A model generated the notes under the pieces. That model had not been told where the DNA came from and ran no database searches. It worked only from the letters and a program-made list of their open reading frames with translations. Made by a program: the position numbers and the translations under genes. This document shows, piece by piece, positions 28,443 through 38,829 of a stretch of DNA of 64,000 bases. Numbering within the stretch: position 1 is the first letter of the stretch; every line of letters starts with the position of its first letter. Source of the DNA: Frigoribacterium sp. (GTDB lineage Bacteria; Actinomycetota; Actinomycetes; Actinomycetales; Microbacteriaceae); the NCBI GenBank assembly GCA_025363205.1, contig JANYEI010000139.1, positions 19,151-83,150 of the forward strand. Reading direction: 5' to 3'.

Positions 28443-29372
28443 CTAGCGAGAAAACGGCTCAGTGTCGTCACCGTTGCGACGGGCGGCGAGAAAGTTTTCA
28501 AGCTCCGCAGCAATTTCGTCGGCCGATGGCAGTTCCCCGTCGACGTCGGTCAGGGGCGATCGCAATGGATTGCCCTCCATGTAGGAGTCGTGTCGCTCTT
28601 CGAGATTTCCTACCAGGCGCGCGAGCTCCGGGTTGGTCTCGACCTGGCTGTCGATCTTGGTGAGGAAATCGCGGCCCTCCTCGCGGAGGGAATCGCTGGG
28701 GAAGAGGAGCCCGGTGGCGGCGCTGATCGTTTCCAACGCCTTGACCGCGGCATCCGGGAACTCGGTATCGGCAAGGTAGTGCGGAATCAGCAACACGAAA
28801 CCCGCAATGGGGTGCGACTGCTGCTGCAGACGATACTCGACCAGGTGCAGGGCATTGGCCGGTACCTGCGTGCGCGGCTTCCAGACCGACATCGCGTCAA
28901 TGAGTTCGGTGCGGTTACCACTCACGGTCACACCGATCGGGCGGGTATGAGGTACGGGCATGGGAATGGCGTGCACCCAGGTTGTGGTCTTGACCTTGTA
29001 GCGCGTGATGAGCTGAAGCACCGCGTCGCTGAATCTCTGCCACTGAAAATCGGGCTCGAATCCGGTTAGGAAGAGGAAGGGCTGGCCAATCTCGTCGGTT
29101 GCGAGATAGAGCGCGAGTCGCGGGGGGCGATAGTCAGCGAGATGATCCTGATCGAAATAGACCGAAGGGCGTCGAGCGCGATAGTCCAGAAGAATGTCGG
29201 CGTCGAAGGTCGCGACCTCCCGGTGATCCACCCTGGTGAGGAGGTACTCGCTCAACTGGGTGACGGCCGAACCTGCGTCGGCAAAACCAGTGAGGCCCGC
29301 GACGAGATGAAGCCCTTCCGGAACGTCGGTGACGGCCGGATTCACCTCATAGAGACTGTGAAAATTCTGCAT
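28443..29372 (-). CDS. PAC2 family protein (proteasome-assembly-chaperone-like)
   Basis: LVAGLTGFADAGSAVTQLSEYLL; FLFLTGFEPDFQWQRF. Confidence 0.85.
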   Translation of the reverse strand: MQNFHSLYEVNPAVTDVPEGLHLVAGLTGFADAGSAVTQLSEYLLTRVDHREVATFDADILLDYRARRPSVYFDQDHLADYRPPRLALYLATDEIGQPFLFLTGFEPDFQWQRFSDAVLQLITRYKVKTTTWVHAIPMPVPHTRPIGVTVSGNRTELIDAMSVWKPRTQVPANALHLVEYRLQQQSHPIAGFVLLIPHYLADTEFPDAAVKALETISAATGLLFPSDSLREEGRDFLTKIDSQVETNPELARLVGNLEERHDSYMEGNPLRSPLTDVDGELPSADEIAAELENFLAARRNGDDTEPFSR

Positions 29373-29497
29373 AGTTTAAGTCTAATCGCGGCGTGTGCGC
29401 TCCAGCGTGGAGGGCGCCCTCCCGCATTGGTGCCCACAGCGAACAGCACAGCCCCGGCGATGCGTCGAGCGGCAAGGTCGGCGGATACGATGGCGAA

Positions 29498-31009
29498 ATG
29501 ACCGTTCCCACGCTCTCGCTCGCTCGCAAATCTCCGCTTACCCTCGACACCGACGTGCTCGTTCTGGGGGTTCGCAACACGGACGACGGCCCCCAGCTGC
29601 TTTGGGCTGATTCTGCGTTCGCCGACCTCGCATCGAGTCTCGCCGCGATCGGAGTGACCGGTGGCGCAGACGAGGTGGTGCGCGTACCCACATCAGTCGG
29701 CAACGCTCGCAGCATCGCACTCGTCGGGCTCGGCAGCTCCGCACCCGGAGTCGACACCCTGCGCTACGCGGCCGGTACTGCCGCTCGTCGCATTACCGGC
29801 GTCTCCTCGCTCGTGATCGCTCTTCCGACGACGACATCCGCAGAGGTTCTTGCCGTGCTGGAAGGCGCGGCTATCGGCGGGTACGCGTACACGGCGTATC
29901 GGTCATCGTCTCTCGAGAAGACGAAGCTGCCGGCCGCCGAGATCACCATCGCAAGCGAGACCGCTTTCGCGGCCCGAATCGAATCGGACGATGCCTTAAT
30001 CGCCCGCGCCGCAATCGTCGCGGGCGCCATCCACTCGGTACGCGATCTCGTGAATGCACCGCCCTCTGACCTCTACCCCGAGACCTTCGCCGACGCCGTG
30101 CTGGACTACGCCGAGGACCTGCCCGTCGAGGTCGAAGTGCTCGCGGAAGACGAACTGCTCGCCGGCGATTTCGGCGGCATCCTCGGTGTCGGTCAGGGCT
30201 CCACCCGTGGACCCCGATTGGTGAAGATCAGCTACTCCCCCTCCGCCGCGCGCCAACACCTCTCCCTGGTGGGTAAGGGCATTACCTTCGACACCGGTGG
30301 GCTGTCGCTCAAGCCGCCGGCCAGCATGGTCGGTATGAAGTACGACATGACCGGAGCCGCCACAGTGATGGCCGTGGTCTTCGCTGCGGCGCGGCTCGGC
30401 CTCGACATCCGTCTCACCGCCTGGCTGTGTCTCGCCGAGAACATGCCTTCCGGCTCTGCCGCACGCCCCAACGACGTGCTCAGAATGCGCGGGGGAACGA
30501 CGGTGGAAGTGCTCAACACCGATGCGGAGGGCCGTCTCGTCATGGCAGACGGCCTTGTTGCGGCGAGTGAGGAGTTTCCGGATGCGATTATCGACGTTGC
30601 GACGCTCACCGGCGCCCAGCGCGTTGCGCTCGGCGACCGGTATTCGGGAGTAATGGGGGACGACGCTCTCGTCAACCAGGTGACAGCGACGGCGCGCGCC
30701 GTCGGTGAGCAGTTCTGGGCGATGCCCCTGCCCGGAGAACTTCGAGCTTTGTTGAAATCTGATGTCGCGGACATCGCCAACGCCAAGATGGGAAACACCG
30801 CTGCGGGGATGTTGCTCGCAGGAGTCTTCCTGCAGGAATTCATTGGGCCCCGCGCTGATGACACGGCCGGACGCATCCCGTGGGCGCACATCGATATTGC
30901 CGGGCCGGCCCACAACGCGGGTGGCGGCTACGGCTTCGTCGGCCCGGGTCCGACCGGGGTGGCTGTGCGAACACTGATCGCGTTGGCCGAGGAGATTTCG
31001 CTCGCGTAG
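29498..31009 (+). CDS. pepA: Leucyl aminopeptidase (M17)
   Basis: LVGKGITFDTGGLSLKP, NTDAEGRLVMADGL, LTGAQRVALG. Confidence 0.95.
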   Translation: MTVPTLSLARKSPLTLDTDVLVLGVRNTDDGPQLLWADSAFADLASSLAAIGVTGGADEVVRVPTSVGNARSIALVGLGSSAPGVDTLRYAAGTAARRITGVSSLVIALPTTTSAEVLAVLEGAAIGGYAYTAYRSSSLEKTKLPAAEITIASETAFAARIESDDALIARAAIVAGAIHSVRDLVNAPPSDLYPETFADAVLDYAEDLPVEVEVLAEDELLAGDFGGILGVGQGSTRGPRLVKISYSPSAARQHLSLVGKGITFDTGGLSLKPPASMVGMKYDMTGAATVMAVVFAAARLGLDIRLTAWLCLAENMPSGSAARPNDVLRMRGGTTVEVLNTDAEGRLVMADGLVAASEEFPDAIIDVATLTGAQRVALGDRYSGVMGDDALVNQVTATARAVGEQFWAMPLPGELRALLKSDVADIANAKMGNTAAGMLLAGVFLQEFIGPRADDTAGRIPWAHIDIAGPAHNAGGGYGFVGPGPTGVAVRTLIALAEEISLA

Positions 31010-31112
31010 TAAGGTCTTCATGGCCGGAAAATAATCGGTCTCCGCGAGTCCGCCGCCCACAACGGGAGCGGGGTCAGCGCATAATTCTAAAGAAACCCAA
31101 GGGAGTCGCCGG

Positions 31113-32486
31113 GTGCCTGAGCAGAACTTCGACATAGTTATCCTCGGAGCGGGGAGCGGCGGGTACGCTGCCGCGCTGCGAGCAAGCCAATTGGGGCTGT
31201 CCGTAGCCCTTGTCGAGAAGGACAAGGTCGGCGGAACGTGTCTGCATGTCGGTTGCATCCCGACCAAAGCGCTACTCCACTCCGCTGAAGTTGCGGATGC
31301 CACCCGCGATTCCGCGAAATACGGGGTCAAGTCCACGTTCGAGGGCATCGACATCGCCGCGGTCACCACGTACCGCAAGGAAATCGTTGCAAGTAAATAC
31401 AAGGGCCTTCAGGGCTTGATCAAGGCTCGCGGCATCACAATGATCGAGGGCGAGGGTCGTCTCACCGCTGCCAACACGGTAACGGTCGGGGACAACAACC
31501 TGGTTGGCAAGAACGTGATTCTCGCCACCGGGTCCTACTCCCGCACGCTTCCCGGTCTCGAGATCGGCGGCCGCGTCATCACCTCCGAACAGGCGCTGGA
31601 ACTCGACTTCCTACCGAAAAAGGTGCTCGTGCTCGGCGGCGGCGTGATTGGCGTTGAGTTCGCGAGTGTGTGGAAGTCCTGGGGCACCGACGTGCAGATC
31701 ATCGAAGCTCTTCCGCACCTTGTACCCAACGAGGACCTGTCGATCAGCAAGCAGTTCGAGCGGGCCTTCCGTAAGCGCGGCATCAACTTCAGCCTAGGGA
31801 TCCGCTTTCAGAGTGTGACCCAGAACGATGATGGCGTCGTCGTAACCCTTGAGGACGGCCAGACCTTCGCCGCCGAGCTGTTACTCGTGGCCGTTGGCCG
31901 GGGACCCGCGACCGCGAACCTTGGTTACGAGGAAGTCGGCATCACGATGGACCGCGGTTTTGTCATAGCCGATGATCGACTGCTCACCAGCGTTCCGAAT
32001 GTCTATGCAGTGGGAGACATCGTTCCGGGGCTCCAGCTCGCTCACCGAGGCTTCCAACACGGCATCTTCGTCGCCGAAGAGATCGCCGGACTGAATCCGG
32101 TCGTGATCGACGATCTCAATATTCCCAAAGTCACCTACTCCGACCCCGAGGTTGCTTCAGTGGGCTACTCCGAGGCCAAGGCTCAGGAAAAGTACGGCGC
32201 CGATATGGTGACCACCTATGACTACAACCTCGCCGGTAACGGGAAGAGTCACATCATTGGAACCTCGGGATCCATCAAAGTCGTGCGGGTGAATGACGGA
32301 CCGATCGTCGGCATGCACATGATCGGAGCCCGAGTCGGTGAACTCATCGGGGAAGCCCAGCTCGTGGTCAACTGGGAGGCATACCCAGAGGATCTTGCTC
32401 CCCTGCTGCACGCGCACCCGACGCAGGACGAGGCACTCGGGGAAGCCTTCCTTGCCCTCGCCGGAAAACCGCTCCACGCCATGTAA
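31113..32486 (+). CDS. lpdA: Dihydrolipoyl dehydrogenase
   Basis: VEKDKVGGTCLHVGCIPTKALL redox-disulfide motif; HAHPTQDEALGEA C-terminus. Confidence 0.96.
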   Translation: MPEQNFDIVILGAGSGGYAAALRASQLGLSVALVEKDKVGGTCLHVGCIPTKALLHSAEVADATRDSAKYGVKSTFEGIDIAAVTTYRKEIVASKYKGLQGLIKARGITMIEGEGRLTAANTVTVGDNNLVGKNVILATGSYSRTLPGLEIGGRVITSEQALELDFLPKKVLVLGGGVIGVEFASVWKSWGTDVQIIEALPHLVPNEDLSISKQFERAFRKRGINFSLGIRFQSVTQNDDGVVVTLEDGQTFAAELLLVAVGRGPATANLGYEEVGITMDRGFVIADDRLLTSVPNVYAVGDIVPGLQLAHRGFQHGIFVAEEIAGLNPVVIDDLNIPKVTYSDPEVASVGYSEAKAQEKYGADMVTTYDYNLAGNGKSHIIGTSGSIKVVRVNDGPIVGMHMIGARVGELIGEAQLVVNWEAYPEDLAPLLHAHPTQDEALGEAFLALAGKPLHAM

Positions 32487-32558
32487 GGGTCGCTCCGAGG
32501 GGCGCACTGCAGTCGAACTAAACTAAGCAAACAGAACTGGTCTAAAGGAGCATCACTG

Positions 32559-34136
32559 ATGAGCGAATCCGTCAACCTCCCGGCACTCGGAGAGAGTGTC
32601 ACCGAGGGCACGGTTACCCGCTGGTTGAAGAACGTGGGCGACCGCGTCGAGGTGGACGAGCCGCTGCTCGAAGTCTCGACCGACAAGGTCGACACCGAAA
32701 TCCCATCCCCTATCGCCGGAGTGATCGAGGCCATCCTGGTCGCCGAGGATGAGACCGTCGAGGTCGGAACACCCCTCGTGACCATCGGTGACGGATCCGG
32801 TTCCTCGGATGCGGCTGGCGAGTCACCGACGGAAGCCGCCACCGAGTCAGTAACGCCTGCTCCCCCGGAAGATGCTCAGCCCGCCGCAGAGGTGCAGCCC
32901 GTGCCAGCCACAGCTGTTCCAATCACACCTGCCCCAGTCGCACCTGCCCCAGTTCCCGTCGCTGTCGCTGTCGCGGAACAGGACCCCGCTCCGCCGCAGG
33001 CGCCACCGATAGCGGCTGCCGAGCCGGTCGCCGAGGTGCCGTCCGCCGACGCCCCTGCACCCGATGAGCAGACACCCACGGCGCCCGCCGCTCCCTCGCC
33101 CGCCCCCGTCGACGCTGCCGCTGGGATTCCCGTCGCGGTCGCCCCGGTGACTGCTGCGCCTGCGGCCATCGCGGCACCGGCTGCACCGGCCGCACCAGCG
33201 GCTCCGGCACCGGCCGCCCCTACTCTTGACGCGAAACCGGGCTACTTCACCCCCTTGGTGCGCAAGCTCGCCAACGAGAAGGGCATCGATCTTTCGACGA
33301 TCACCGGTTCCGGGGTTGGGGGACGCATCCGCAAGGAAGATCTGCTCGCCGCATCGAGTGAGATCGCTGCTGCTCCTGCCGTCGCATCGGCAGTTCCGGT
33401 AGCGCCCCTCGAGATCTCTCCGCTTCGCGGCACAAGCGTTCCGATGTCGCGCCTTCGCAAAGTGATCGCCGAACGCGCCGTCATCTCGATGCAGTCCTCG
33501 GCCCAGCTCACCTCGGTCGTCGAGGTCGACGTCACGCTCGTCGCCATCTTCCGCGATTCCGTGAAAGCGGAGTTCCTGGCCAAGACGGGCCAGAAGCTGT
33601 CGTTCCTTCCCTTCTTCGCGCTGGCGGCCGCCGAGGCCCTCAAGGCTTTCCCGATAATCAACGCGACGATCGACGGGGACACGATTGTCTATCCGTCGCA
33701 GGAAAACATGTCAATAGCGGTCGACACGGAGCGCGGGCTGTTGACGCCCGTGATCCGCGATGCCGGTTCTCTCGACCTTGCCGGTCTCGCCGCCCAGATT
33801 GCCGACCTCGCCGCTCGTACTCGCGACAACAAGCTCAAGCCGGACGAACTAGCCGGGGGCACCTTCACGCTGACCAACACCGGCTCGCGCGGCGCGCTGT
33901 TCGATACCCCGATTGTCTTTCTTCCCCAGTCCGCGATCCTCGGTACGGGAATCGTCGCCAAAAAGCCGGTCGTTGTGTCGAGTGGTGGCCTCGACGCCAT
34001 CGCTATCCGCTCAACGGTCTTTCTCGCGCTTTCGTACGATCACCGCATCGTCGACGGTGCGGATGCGGCACGCTTCCTTGTGGCTGTGAAGACGCGGCTG
34101 GAGGGCGGCGACTTCGTCGGTAACCTCGGCTACTGA
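32559..34136 (+). CDS. sucB: 2-oxo acid dehydrogenase E2 (dihydrolipoamide succinyl/acetyltransferase)
   Basis: Lipoyl domain VSTDKVDTEIPSP, long Ala/Pro linker, E3-binding domain, catalytic DHRIVDGADAARFL. Confidence 0.92.
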   Translation: MSESVNLPALGESVTEGTVTRWLKNVGDRVEVDEPLLEVSTDKVDTEIPSPIAGVIEAILVAEDETVEVGTPLVTIGDGSGSSDAAGESPTEAATESVTPAPPEDAQPAAEVQPVPATAVPITPAPVAPAPVPVAVAVAEQDPAPPQAPPIAAAEPVAEVPSADAPAPDEQTPTAPAAPSPAPVDAAAGIPVAVAPVTAAPAAIAAPAAPAAPAAPAPAAPTLDAKPGYFTPLVRKLANEKGIDLSTITGSGVGGRIRKEDLLAASSEIAAAPAVASAVPVAPLEISPLRGTSVPMSRLRKVIAERAVISMQSSAQLTSVVEVDVTLVAIFRDSVKAEFLAKTGQKLSFLPFFALAAAEALKAFPIINATIDGDTIVYPSQENMSIAVDTERGLLTPVIRDAGSLDLAGLAAQIADLAARTRDNKLKPDELAGGTFTLTNTGSRGALFDTPIVFLPQSAILGTGIVAKKPVVVSSGGLDAIAIRSTVFLALSYDHRIVDGADAARFLVAVKTRLEGGDFVGNLGY

Positions 34137-34177
34137 CGCATGATGCGTACTGCCGAATAGCAGTCCGCGAAACAATT

Positions 34178-34222
34178 GCCCGCCGCACAGTAGCCCGTCG
34201 CACAGCAGCCCGCCGTGATCGA
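34178..34222. repeat. Short 15-bp tandem repeat downstream of sucB
   Basis: gcccgccgcacagta gcccgtcgcacagca gcccgccgtgatcga. Confidence 0.55.
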
Positions 34223-34231
34223 ACACTCGGT

Positions 34232-35800
34232 CTAGCCGAGTGCGAGATCCCTGATACGCCATCCGGCCTCGCTTCTCACCAGGAGAAGCGGGGCCGGATT
34301 CTTTTCGGCTATCGCGCTGCCGTCAGCCGCGATTAGTCGGATGATTGCGGAGTCGCCGAGTTGCTGGATAAGGCGGGGCGTGAAGCCATCGAGTGTCGCC
34401 TCTGCGGGGAGCGGTAGCCCTTTTTTCAGCCGACGGACGAGATCGCGATCTGCCTCGATCACTGCCGACCCGGCCTGGTCGACAGTGGTGAAACAGGTCA
34501 GCGACTGTGCGATAAAGCACTGGGTACGTGCGGCGAGAAGAGCTCGGGCAGCGGCGAGAGGATCCTCCCCCTCGATGGCCGAAGCGGCTCCCGAATCGGT
34601 CGCCGCCCGCTTCGATGGCGCGATGTCGGCCGCGCTGCCGGATGCTTTCGCGATCCGCGTGACCGACGGGGTGGCAGACGCAAACGGCTCGGTCGCGGTC
34701 TCTGAGTGAGCGGCCGGAATCACCGTGAGCGCGACGACCAGCGCACCAAGCCCGGCACCGCCTGCGATCCAGATCGGAGTGCGAACCGGAGCGAGGACAG
34801 CGACGATCCGCGAGCCAAGCTTCGCCAGCGGATGCTCGTGCCGATCGCTCATGACCATCGATTGCGCCTGCGACCGCACAGGTAATGACGGCACGGGTAA
34901 TGACGGCACTGGTAATGACGGCACAGGGATCGCTGACCCGCTGACAGTCGGAAGTGCGGCCGGTTGCAGTCCAGCATTCTGCTTGAGCTCTTCCCCAGTG
35001 CTGTGCGGATACCAGTCCACCCGATTGGAGGACCGTGATTCCGACTCCTCCCGGGTCGCGTGGTGATCGAATCGAATCGGTAACGCTGGCGCGAGGTCGA
35101 ATAACGCGTCGATGAGCCCGGCAAGTTCCCGCTCCGTCGGCGGCGACCCGTCGACGCAGTCGCGGAGGGTCGCGAGGGACCGGGGATTTACTCCCCCACT
35201 CAGCCGATCGAGCCGATCGAGCACGGTGCCGACGAGATCCCACAGCCCTGCTCGATCATCGATTGCGCGTTGCTCCTCATCGAGAAGCGCCCAGGTGAGA
35301 CTCTGACCGCCGTCAATCTGCGGAAAATCACCGATCAGGCTGACTCCGCCGAATCGCGCAAGCACCGGGGCTCCCCCGTCGTCGAAAAGAATCGACGCTG
35401 GTGCCACCGCACCGTGGGCGACACCGACTCGATGGAGTTCCCGTACCGCTTCGACCAGTGGAACAAGGATGCTGACGGCCTCACCAGCCTCCAGGTCGTC
35501 ACGAACGGCCAATAGTCGCCCCAGATTGCCCGATCCGAGTCGCGGCAGGATGAGGCATGGCCGCCCATCCCGACCCGTTGCGAGGTCTTTCAGTTCCAGA
35601 AGGTGGCGGGACGACGCCCGCGCGAGGGCCTCGATTTCGCGGTCAATGCTCGCATCGTCGGTGGACGGCCGGAAAATTTTGATCGCGGCGATCCGATCAC
35701 CGGTCGGTGGCTCGCTCGATCCGGCGTGCCCGAGGTGAATCTCTGCCCGCTCCCCCGCCCCGAGCTTGCGCACGAGTCGATAGCCTCCGACGGTCTCCAT
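34232..35800 (-). CDS. Membrane-anchored Ser/Thr kinase-like protein (predicted pseudokinase)
   Basis: YRLVRKLGAGERAEIHLG and IAAIKIF; HRD replaced by HGA, DFG by RFG; one TM and an extracytoplasmic domain. Confidence 0.8.
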   Translation of the reverse strand: METVGGYRLVRKLGAGERAEIHLGHAGSSEPPTGDRIAAIKIFRPSTDDASIDREIEALARASSRHLLELKDLATGRDGRPCLILPRLGSGNLGRLLAVRDDLEAGEAVSILVPLVEAVRELHRVGVAHGAVAPASILFDDGGAPVLARFGGVSLIGDFPQIDGGQSLTWALLDEEQRAIDDRAGLWDLVGTVLDRLDRLSGGVNPRSLATLRDCVDGSPPTERELAGLIDALFDLAPALPIRFDHHATREESESRSSNRVDWYPHSTGEELKQNAGLQPAALPTVSGSAIPVPSLPVPSLPVPSLPVRSQAQSMVMSDRHEHPLAKLGSRIVAVLAPVRTPIWIAGGAGLGALVVALTVIPAAHSETATEPFASATPSVTRIAKASGSAADIAPSKRAATDSGAASAIEGEDPLAAARALLAARTQCFIAQSLTCFTTVDQAGSAVIEADRDLVRRLKKGLPLPAEATLDGFTPRLIQQLGDSAIIRLIAADGSAIAEKNPAPLLLVRSEAGWRIRDLALG

Positions 35801-35921
35801 GGTGCAAGTCTCGATGGCCGGAAACATCCATGCCCACTTGCCGGGCATGGTGGTGGACAGGGCACGCCGGCCCCCGGGTGGGAGGGACAAGATAAGCACG
35901 GACAGGTCGTATCCTTGACTC

Positions 35922-36638
35922 ATGGCACGCACCCAGAAATCGGCTCCGAAGGCAGCGAAAGAGCCCGGTCGTCTCAAGCAGATGTATCAGGTCTTTCAGA
36001 TGACCCGACGCTACGACTCGAACGCAATCTGGTGGTTTCTCCTCGCTTTCCTTGCGCCAATACTGGTCGGTGTCCTCGCGGGCGTGCTGATTTCCGGCGT
36101 CGACAACGTCTTCGGATTCGTTCTGTGGATCATCGCCGGGGTGCTCGGTGGTGTGCTGCTCTTCCTGATCGTGCTCGGCCGGCTGGCGGAGCGCGCCGCG
36201 TACTCGCAGATCGAAGGCCAGCCGGGTGCTGTCGGTGCCGTATTGAAGAGCTCGCTCCGTCGCGGCTGGACCGCGAGCGAGATGCCGGTAGTTGTAAGCC
36301 CCAAAACGCAGGACGCGGTCTATCGAGCAGTGGGCAACGGCGGCGTCGTACTGATCGGTGAGGGACCGAAGAGCCGCACGCAGAAGATGCTCGACGAAGA
36401 GCGTCGGCGTGTCACGCGAATCCTTCCCAACGTCAGCGTTCACTTCCTGCATGTCGGACCCGACAATGACGCCGTGCCGCTTCACCGGCTCGCGGGGAAG
36501 ATGGCGCGTTTCAAGCGCTCGCTCAACAAATCCGAAATCCATGCCGTCAGCAACCGCCTCGCCTCCCTCGGCAAGAACCAGCTCCCGATTCCCAAGGGCA
36601 TTGACCCGTTACGGGCACGCGGGACACGACCGCGCTAA
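35922..36638 (+). CDS. DUF4191 domain-containing membrane protein
   Basis: KEPGRLKQMYQVFQMTRRYDSNAIWWFLLAFLAP; divergent from kinase-like gene. Confidence 0.88.
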   Translation: MARTQKSAPKAAKEPGRLKQMYQVFQMTRRYDSNAIWWFLLAFLAPILVGVLAGVLISGVDNVFGFVLWIIAGVLGGVLLFLIVLGRLAERAAYSQIEGQPGAVGAVLKSSLRRGWTASEMPVVVSPKTQDAVYRAVGNGGVVLIGEGPKSRTQKMLDEERRRVTRILPNVSVHFLHVGPDNDAVPLHRLAGKMARFKRSLNKSEIHAVSNRLASLGKNQLPIPKGIDPLRARGTRPR

Positions 36639-36659
36639 GCCGTTTTCCCGACACAGCTG

Positions 36660-37070
36660 TCAACGACGAACCAACACCGTTCCCGCCAGGCGATCGTGGA
36701 TGCCACGCCGGTCGCGATCCGCAATCAGCGCAGGCACGAGCAGGGCGAGCAACATCGTGCGCACGATCGGCCGCCAGATGCCGATCCATCCCGCTTTCAG
36801 GGGAACCACACGCATCCCGAGCAAGAGGTGCCCAATGCTTCCGCTCACGAGGACGATAAAAACAATCTGCATCACCACGAAAATGGCAAGGCTCGCCCAG
36901 CGGTCGTATTCGAAGAACGCGTAGGAAATAAGTGCGCCGAGGGCGATATCAATGGCGACTGCGGCGAGTCTTCGGCCGAAACGGGCGATGGATCGCTGTC
37001 CGGTTTGCGGAAGACCAAAATGTTTACCGGGCCAATCGCCGGGTGGTGCGGATATTTGGGGCGAAACCAT
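36660..37070 (-). CDS. RDD family membrane protein
   Basis: FGRRLAAVAIDIALGALISYAFF; GHLLLGMRVV. Confidence 0.87.
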   Translation of the reverse strand: MVSPQISAPPGDWPGKHFGLPQTGQRSIARFGRRLAAVAIDIALGALISYAFFEYDRWASLAIFVVMQIVFIVLVSGSIGHLLLGMRVVPLKAGWIGIWRPIVRTMLLALLVPALIADRDRRGIHDRLAGTVLVRR

Positions 37071-37209
37071 GCTTCGATCCTACGTTCGCCGTCTCGACGT
37101 AACATGGACGAAACAATAGCGACACCGTGGCGAAACTCCCTTCGTCTAGCGTCGCAGGTGGCTGCGCTTGCCGCCGTACCAGTACCAAACCCCATTGGAG
37201 TCAAGTCAC

Positions 37210-38634
37210 ATGTTCAGTGATTCTTCAGAGGTGCTCAAGTTCATCAAGGCCGAGAACGTCAAATTCCTTGATATCCGCTTCACCGATCTCCCCGGTGTGC
37301 AGCAGCACTTCAACATTCCCGCCTCGACCGTCGACGAAGAATTTTTCTCGGTCGGACAGCTCTTCGACGGCTCGTCGATTCGCGGCTTCGCGTCGATTCA
37401 CGAATCGGACATGCAGCTCATCCCCGACGTGACCACCGCGTACGTTGACCCTTTTCGCATCGAGAAGACCCTCATCATGATCTTCGACATCTACAACCCG
37501 CGAAACGGTGAGATCTACGCCCGTGACCCGCGCCAGGTTGCCAAGAAAGCGGAGAAGTACCTCGCGTCGACCGGCATCGCCGATACCGCGTTCTTCGCAC
37601 CGGAGGCCGAGTTCTACATCTTCGACGACGTGCGCTACGACGTTCGCCAGAACTCCAGTTCATACTTCGTCGACTCCGATGAAGGCGCGTGGAACTCGGG
37701 CCGCGTCGAAGAGGGCGGAAACCTCGCGAACAAGACCCCCTACAAGGGCGGCTACTTTCCGGTGAGCCCTGTCGACAAGCAGGCCGACCTGCGCGACGAT
37801 ATCAGCCTCAAACTGATCGACGCCGGCCTCATTCTCGAGCGTGCTCACCACGAGGTCGGCACCGGAGGCCAGGCAGAGATCAACTACCGCTTCGACACCA
37901 TGGTGCACGCGGCCGACGACCTGCTTAAATTCAAGTACATCGTCAAGAACACCGCGCTCGAATGGAATAAGGTCGCGACCTTCATGCCGAAGCCGCTGTT
38001 CGGCGACAACGGATCGGGGATGCACACCCACCAGTCCCTCTGGAACGACGGAGTGCCGCTGTTCTACGACGAAAAGGGCTACGGCGGACTCAGTGACATC
38101 GCGCGCTGGTACATCGGCGGGCTGCTCAAGCACGCTCCGGCGGTGCTTGCGTTCACGAACCCGACGCTCAACTCGTATCGTCGCCTGATCCCGGGATTCG
38201 AAGCCCCGGTCAACCTGGTCTACTCGGCCGGCAACCGATCGGCCTCGATCCGCATCCCGATCACGGGGACCAACCCCAAGGCGAAGCGCATCGAGTTTCG
38301 CGCTCCGGATGCCTCTGGCAACCCGTATCTCGCCTTCGCCGCGCAGCTCATGGCCGGTCTCGACGGAATCAAGAATCGGATCGAACCGCACGAGCCCGTC
38401 GACAAGGACCTGTACGAGCTTCCTCCCGAGGAGGCCAAGAACATCCCGCAGGTGCCCGCGTCGCTGGAAGAAGCTCTTCGCGCTCTCGAGGCCGACCACG
38501 AGTTCCTCACCGCCGGCAACGTTTTCACGCCAGATCTGATCCAGACCTGGATCTCGTACAAGCGTTCGGCAGAGATCATCCCGGCCGCCCAGCGTCCGAC
38601 GCCGTTCGAGTACGAGCTGTACTTCAGCGTCTGA
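37210..38634 (+). CDS. glnA: Glutamine synthetase type I
   Basis: [45 protein letters not shown]. Confidence 0.96.
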   Translation: MFSDSSEVLKFIKAENVKFLDIRFTDLPGVQQHFNIPASTVDEEFFSVGQLFDGSSIRGFASIHESDMQLIPDVTTAYVDPFRIEKTLIMIFDIYNPRNGEIYARDPRQVAKKAEKYLASTGIADTAFFAPEAEFYIFDDVRYDVRQNSSSYFVDSDEGAWNSGRVEEGGNLANKTPYKGGYFPVSPVDKQADLRDDISLKLIDAGLILERAHHEVGTGGQAEINYRFDTMVHAADDLLKFKYIVKNTALEWNKVATFMPKPLFGDNGSGMHTHQSLWNDGVPLFYDEKGYGGLSDIARWYIGGLLKHAPAVLAFTNPTLNSYRRLIPGFEAPVNLVYSAGNRSASIRIPITGTNPKAKRIEFRAPDASGNPYLAFAAQLMAGLDGIKNRIEPHEPVDKDLYELPPEEAKNIPQVPASLEEALRALEADHEFLTAGNVFTPDLIQTWISYKRSAEIIPAAQRPTPFEYELYFSV

Positions 38635-38646
38635 TCGCCTGATCGC

Positions 38647-38686
38647 CAGAAGGGCCGCATCCCCCGAGGGGAATGCGGCCCTTCTG
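38647..38686 (+). terminator. Strong hairpin downstream of glnA
   Basis: cagaagggccgcat ... atgcggcccttctg, 14-bp perfect stem. Confidence 0.75.
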
Positions 38687-38829
38687 CGCGATGCTCAGCC
38701 GAGACCCTCACGGAACAACGCCAGTTGAGACGCGGAGACGATCAACCATGCCCTGTTCCTCACAGTCTTCACCGCGCTTCTTTTTTCGGACAGGGCACTC
38801 GCAACCCACTTATTTTTGTCCTTTGATCG

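Noticed and set aside
32876-33210. Ala/Pro/Gly-rich ORFs antisense to sucB
   Set aside because: By-product of the low-complexity Ala/Pro linker in the E2 subunit.
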